A DNA stretch of 64,000 nucleotides from the NCBI GenBank assembly GCA_965215145.1, contig OZ244038.1:930001-994000 (forward strand), read 5' to 3'. Source of the stretch: G965215145 sp965215145. GTDB lineage: Bacteria; Bacteroidota; Rhodothermia; Rhodothermales; JANQRZ01. How positions within the stretch are numbered: position 1 is the first letter of the stretch; the number at the start of each line of letters is the position of its first letter. Of the stretch, positions 60,297 through 64,000 are shown piece after piece. Below the pieces are notes generated by a model. That model saw only the letters and a program-made list of their open reading frames with translations. It did not search any database and was not told the origin of the DNA. The position numbers and the translations under genes were made by a program.

Positions 60297-63200
60297 TCAG
60301 CGGACCACCGTGATCCGCCGCGTCACGACGTTGCCGTTGGCCTCGGCCCGGACGAGGTAAACCCCGGAAGCGAGGCCCGCCACGTCGAGCGGGAGGGCGT
60401 GGTGGCCGGCCTCCATCGCCCGGTCGGTGGCGACGGCGACGGCGCGGCCCTGCACATCGTAGACCGTCACGCGCACCGGCCCGTCGGCGGGGAGGGCGAG
60501 GTGGAACACGGTGCGGTGCGCGGCCGGGTTCGGCGCGGCCGTGAGGGCGAGGACCGCCGGACGGTCAGCGCGCGCCGCGGCCTCGGCCGGGGCGTCCTCC
60601 TCGACGGCGTCCTCCTCGGCGACGTCCTGCGCGGCCCCGCCCGTCACGAGCGGGCCGAGGGTCCACGTCGCGTCCTCCGTCGTCCACCCGTCGGCGAGCG
60701 CGGTGGCGCCAGCCAGGGCGTTGGCCGAGGCGGACGAACCGCTCTCGACCGTGATCACGAAGGCCTCCTCGTCGGCGACGGTGCGGTTGGCGAAGTCGCC
60801 GATGCGGAGGAAGTAGTCGTAATCGTCCTCCGGCGCGCCGGCCGGGACGTTCTGGGTGTACGTGCCCGAGACGCTCTGCCCGGCCGGGAGCGTGCCCCCG
60901 ACGATCTTGCCGCGGCGGACGACGTTCCCGTCCCGCTCCGCGACGAAGTACAGGTCGAGCGTCGCGTCGTTCGAGGTCGTGTTCGTCACGGTGTAGGAGA
61001 ACTCGACCGAGCCACCGGGCTCGACCGTCGTAGCGTCGGCCGTCGCCGTGAGGTCCACGCCCTCGACGACGAAGGGCGTGAAGTCCACCTCGCCCGTGCC
61101 GTCGTTGACGATGAGGTCCTGGATCTCAGCCGCCGTGAACACGCCCCAGAAGTTGTTCTCGGCGTCGACGTCGGCGGCGAGGCAGGTGTAGAGCGCGACG
61201 TCGTTGCCGTCGAGCTCGTTGCCGCCGTCGAGGTCCACGGGGCTCTGGACGAGGCCGGAGTCGCCCTCGCAGAGGTAGACGCCGGTGTCGAACCCGCCGA
61301 TGTCGTTGTCCTCGACGCGGAGGTCGAGCATGGAGCTCGTCCCGTCCTGGTAGGCGTAGCCGAGGAGGCCGACGCCGCGGTTGTCATCACCACCGGTGAT
61401 GGCGTTGCCGAGGATGTCGTAGGCGATGGTCCCGGCCCGTCCGTTCGCAGCCACGGTGGGGCCGTCGAGGAACGGCGAGGCGAGGTGCTGCTGCTCGGGC
61501 GTCCCGCCGCCGGCGTCCCCGTCGAGGACGAGGCCCGTGGCACGGGTCACGCCGCCAGCTACCCCGCGCGCGGCGGACGTCCCGACGAAGCTGTAGGCGA
61601 AGACGCCGGTGTAGTCGTCGTCGTCCGACGCCGCCGTGGACGTCGTGATCGTGTTGTTCTGGATCAGCGACGGGGAGTCCGCCGCGAGGAGGCAGCCCTC
61701 GCAGGCCGAGATCGTGTTGCCCTCGACCGTCACCGAGGGGGCGTTGAACAGCAGGATGCCGCCGGCGTCGAAGAAGTCGCGGCTCTCGTCCACGGGGTCG
61801 AACGAGAGGGCCGAGACGTCGTTGCCGGTGACGGCGCCGAGGGTGCCACGGCTGACCTGGATCCCGTTCTGCGCGAGCTCGTCCACGCCGCCGGAGCCGA
61901 CGACGGTGTTGCTGTCGACGACGACGGTGAGGTTCGCCCCGTCGACGGTGACGCCGTTCTTGCCGAAGTCCCGGACGGTGTTGTTCCGGAGCTCGACGGT
62001 AAACGGCCCGGCCGCGTCGAGGCTGGCGGCGAGGATGCCGACGGTGGTCTGGTTCCCGGTGAGCGGCGTCGCGCGGACGCGCTCGACGACGGTGTTCCGG
62101 ACGACCCCGCTGGACTCATACAGAGCAATCCCGTAGAACCGAGCATTCCCGGCGCGGCCGTCGCCGTCCACCGTGAGCTCCTCGATCACGAGGTCGGCGC
62201 CGTTGCGGGCGCAGACGACGGGCTTGTTCGGGCCGCTCGTCGTCGTGCAGGCCGCGAGGTTGGCCGCGTCGTCCGGCGCCACGACCGTCGTCTGGCTCAC
62301 GCCGGCGCCGGTGATCGTGAGGGCGAGGCCGTCCACGATGACCTGCTCGACGAACGTCCCGGCCAGCGCGAGGATGGTGTCGCCGCTGTCGGCGTAGTCC
62401 ACGGCCTCCTGGATGAACTGGTCGGTGTAGAACGTCTGCGGGTCGGTGTCCACGGGGAACTCCAGCCACGGCGAGAAGTCCACGTCGCCGACGACGTCGT
62501 CGCTCGGGTCGGTGTCGCCGTAGTAGTTCGCCGGGGCGTCCACGGTCTGGCTCCAGTTCGAGCGGATCGCGATGTCGTTGCCGTCGAGGTTGTTCTGGGC
62601 AACGAGGAGGCTCGAGAACGTCGTCGGCTGGCAGCCGGTCTGGCACTCGAAGATCTCGACGCCGACCCCGAAGCCGGTGACGTCGTTCTCGGTGATGGTG
62701 AGGTCGAGGTTGTCCACGCCGAAGCCGGCGTCGGCCTCGATCCCGAACGAGTTCGCGTTGCTGCCGGTCGTGAACGTGACGGTGTTGCCGGTGACGACGA
62801 CCGCGATGGTGTCGGCGGCGCCGCCACGCGCGGCAACGTCCTGCGGGTCGAAGGGGGAGGGGACGGCCCGCGGGGGGTCCGTGGCGACGATGCCGAAGGA
62901 GAAGTCCCCGGCCTCGATCACGTCCACGTCGTTGCCCGCGAGGGTGCCCTTGCCATCGAACCAGTACATCCCCGTCTGCGCGCCGTCGATGTCGTTGCTG
63001 CCAGCGTCGATGGCGGAGTTGAAGTTGAGGATCGAGGTGGCGACGAAGCCGGCGCCGGTGTAGGCGATGCCGGAGACGTCGTTGTCGTCTACGACGCCCG
63101 TGATGGCGTCGCCGAACGTCTGGATCCCGTTCTGCGCCGTCGTCGGGATCGGCCCGGCGCCGGTGACGGTGTTGCGCTGGACGTCGAGCGTGAGCGGCGC

Positions 63201-64000
63201 GCCGGTGCCAGCGTTGAGCGCCATCCCGTTTTTCTGGAAGTCCACGATCTCGTTGTCGAAGACCTCGATCGTCCGGTCGACGCCGTCGTCGTTGAAGGCG
63301 TAGAGGCCGATCCCGTGCTGGACGCCGCTGAGCGGGGAGTCCCGGACGCCGGTGATCGCCACGTCCTGGACGGCGCCGCCGGCGTTCCGGAAGGCGATGC
63401 CGTGGAAGCGGACGTTCGCGTTGCCGACGCCGCGGCCGTCGACCGTCAACGTCTCGATCTCGAGGTCGGCACCGTTGATGGCGCAGACGACGGGCTTGTT
63501 GGCGGCGCTCGTCGTGAAGCAGACCGGGACGTCGTCCGGCGCCTGGATCACGACGCCCGCCCGGCTCTCACCCCGGAGCGTGAGGGCCTTGCCGTCCACG
63601 ACGACCTGCTCGCGGTAGTCGCTCTCGAAGACGTGGACCGTGTCGCCCGACGGCGCGCCGGCCACGGCGGGGCTGATGCTCACCGTGACGGCGATGCCGT
63701 GCTCGGCGTAGGCGCCCTTGTCGAAGGCGTTGGACGCGGCGATGCCGGGGAGCGGCGTCCCATTGTTCTGGATGAAGATGTGGCTCGTGATCGCCCCGAG
63801 GCCGTCCGACTCGAACGTGTTGCCGGTGATCGTGGCGCCGGGCCGGCGGATGCGGAGCTGGGACGCGAAGCGGGTCGTGGTCCCGGCGAAGAGGTTGCCG
63901 GTGATCGTCGCGTTCTCGGCGTCGAGGGTGGCGAGCGTGTTGCCCTGCTCGTCGCCGTCGGTGTTGGTCCCGCCGGCCGTGCCGATCACCTCGTTGTCGG
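60297..64000 (-). CDS. Very large right-handed beta-helix protein with T9SS sorting domain (5' end outside window)
   Basis: At least 1,230 residues, and the frame is open to the window edge, so the N-terminus is missing. It is built of parallel beta-helix coils (repeated N-x-I/V, G-N and D-N-x-h turns such as VFDNEIVDFQKNGMALNAGT and VVDSNTVVGSG). Two homologous blocks of about 330 residues begin near HVFESDYREQVVVDGKALTL and AGTFVEQVIVDGLALTITGA. After them come a CARDB-like domain (ATTVEPGGSVEFSYTVTNTT) and a sorting domain (AAPNPAAHRTVFHLALP, VYDVQGRAVAVATD, SGVYLVRAEANGN). Probably a surface adhesin or polysaccharide-active protein. Confidence 0.85.
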   Translation of the reverse strand, partial: DNEVIGTAGGTNTDGDEQGNTLATLDAENATITGNLFAGTTTRFASQLRIRRPGATITGNTFESDGLGAITSHIFIQNNGTPLPGIAASNAFDKGAYAEHGIAVTVSISPAVAGAPSGDTVHVFESDYREQVVVDGKALTLRGESRAGVVIQAPDDVPVCFTTSAANKPVVCAINGADLEIETLTVDGRGVGNANVRFHGIAFRNAGGAVQDVAITGVRDSPLSGVQHGIGLYAFNDDGVDRTIEVFDNEIVDFQKNGMALNAGTGAPLTLDVQRNTVTGAGPIPTTAQNGIQTFGDAITGVVDDNDVSGIAYTGAGFVATSILNFNSAIDAGSNDIDGAQTGMYWFDGKGTLAGNDVDVIEAGDFSFGIVATDPPRAVPSPFDPQDVAARGGAADTIAVVVTGNTVTFTTGSNANSFGIEADAGFGVDNLDLTITENDVTGFGVGVEIFECQTGCQPTTFSSLLVAQNNLDGNDIAIRSNWSQTVDAPANYYGDTDPSDDVVGDVDFSPWLEFPVDTDPQTFYTDQFIQEAVDYADSGDTILALAGTFVEQVIVDGLALTITGAGVSQTTVVAPDDAANLAACTTTSGPNKPVVCARNGADLVIEELTVDGDGRAGNARFYGIALYESSGVVRNTVVERVRATPLTGNQTTVGILAASLDAAGPFTVELRNNTVRDFGKNGVTVDGANLTVVVDSNTVVGSGGVDELAQNGIQVSRGTLGAVTGNDVSALSFDPVDESRDFFDAGGILLFNAPSVTVEGNTISACEGCLLAADSPSLIQNNTITTSTAASDDDDYTGVFAYSFVGTSAARGVAGGVTRATGLVLDGDAGGGTPEQQHLASPFLDGPTVAANGRAGTIAYDILGNAITGGDDNRGVGLLGYAYQDGTSSMLDLRVEDNDIGGFDTGVYLCEGDSGLVQSPVDLDGGNELDGNDVALYTCLAADVDAENNFWGVFTAAEIQDLIVNDGTGEVDFTPFVVEGVDLTATADATTVEPGGSVEFSYTVTNTTSNDATLDLYFVAERDGNVVRRGKIVGGTLPAGQSVSGTYTQNVPAGAPEDDYDYFLRIGDFANRTVADEEAFVITVESGSSASANALAGATALADGWTTEDATWTLGPLVTGGAAQDVAEEDAVEEDAPAEAAARADRPAVLALTAAPNPAAHRTVFHLALPADGPVRVTVYDVQGRAVAVATDRAMEAGHHALPLDVAGLASGVYLVRAEANGNVVTRRITVVR

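Overview
The window is high-GC bacterial DNA, most likely from a Rhodothermota/Bacteroidota relative (Rubricoccaceae or Rhodothermaceae type). The evidence is an F-type ATP synthase cluster without atpD/atpC, preceded by AtpZ, bactofilin and M23 peptidase genes; a short primary-type sigma factor; several secreted proteins ending in type IX secretion (T9SS) sorting domains; and few clear Shine-Dalgarno sites. The lineage is an inference; no rRNA gene is present.

Bases 1-23,035 are chromosomal backbone. They hold a sigma-70 gene, tRNA-Ser(GCU), a T9SS-exported protein, the ATP synthase cluster atpG-atpA-atpH-atpF-atpE-atpB with two accessory membrane genes (minus strand), bactofilin and M23 peptidase, rpsT, an OmpA/PKD outer-membrane protein, queG, a multi-PAS histidine kinase, an MFS transporter, lysS, a DUF2520 oxidoreductase and a MEMO1-family protein. 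A family of 28-29 bp perfect or near-perfect palindromes, with GTAGGGGCG-type outer arms and changeable cores, is scattered here. One identical copy sits inside uvrA at 58.2 kb.

Bases 23,036-47,500 form a genomic island inserted at the 3' end of tRNA-Val(CAC). An 18-bp piece of the tRNA 3' end is repeated at the far end, next to a tyrosine integrase. Matching attgttgtaccc arm-type repeats lie inside both ends. Cargo, left to right: integrase, an unknown gene, an excisionase-like HTH protein, a filamentous-phage-type Rep with three 20-bp iteron-like repeats, a stand-alone viroplasmin/RNase H1 N-terminal domain, a DUF5131 radical-SAM-like fusion, a decayed PD-(D/E)XK nuclease, a WYL regulator, a complete type I-E CRISPR-Cas locus in the unusual order cas1-cas2-cas3-cse1-cse2-cas7-cas5-cas6, a 31-repeat array, umuC and umuD in reversed order, and DUF6166, ArdC-type antirestriction and RadC genes. 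The element therefore combines integration, possible circle replication, immunity, counter-defence and mutagenic repair. It contains none of the backbone palindromes, which suggests a later arrival.

Bases 47,501-64,000 return to backbone: an ECF sigma factor, holA, a DinB-like protein, nuoI, a small membrane protein, and an IS5-family element that splits an unknown gene. The IS transposase carries about 15 perfect copies of a 15-bp unit exactly at its ORFA/ORFB junction. Two tandem paralogous T9SS proteins, uvrA and the 3' part of a very large beta-helix T9SS protein follow.
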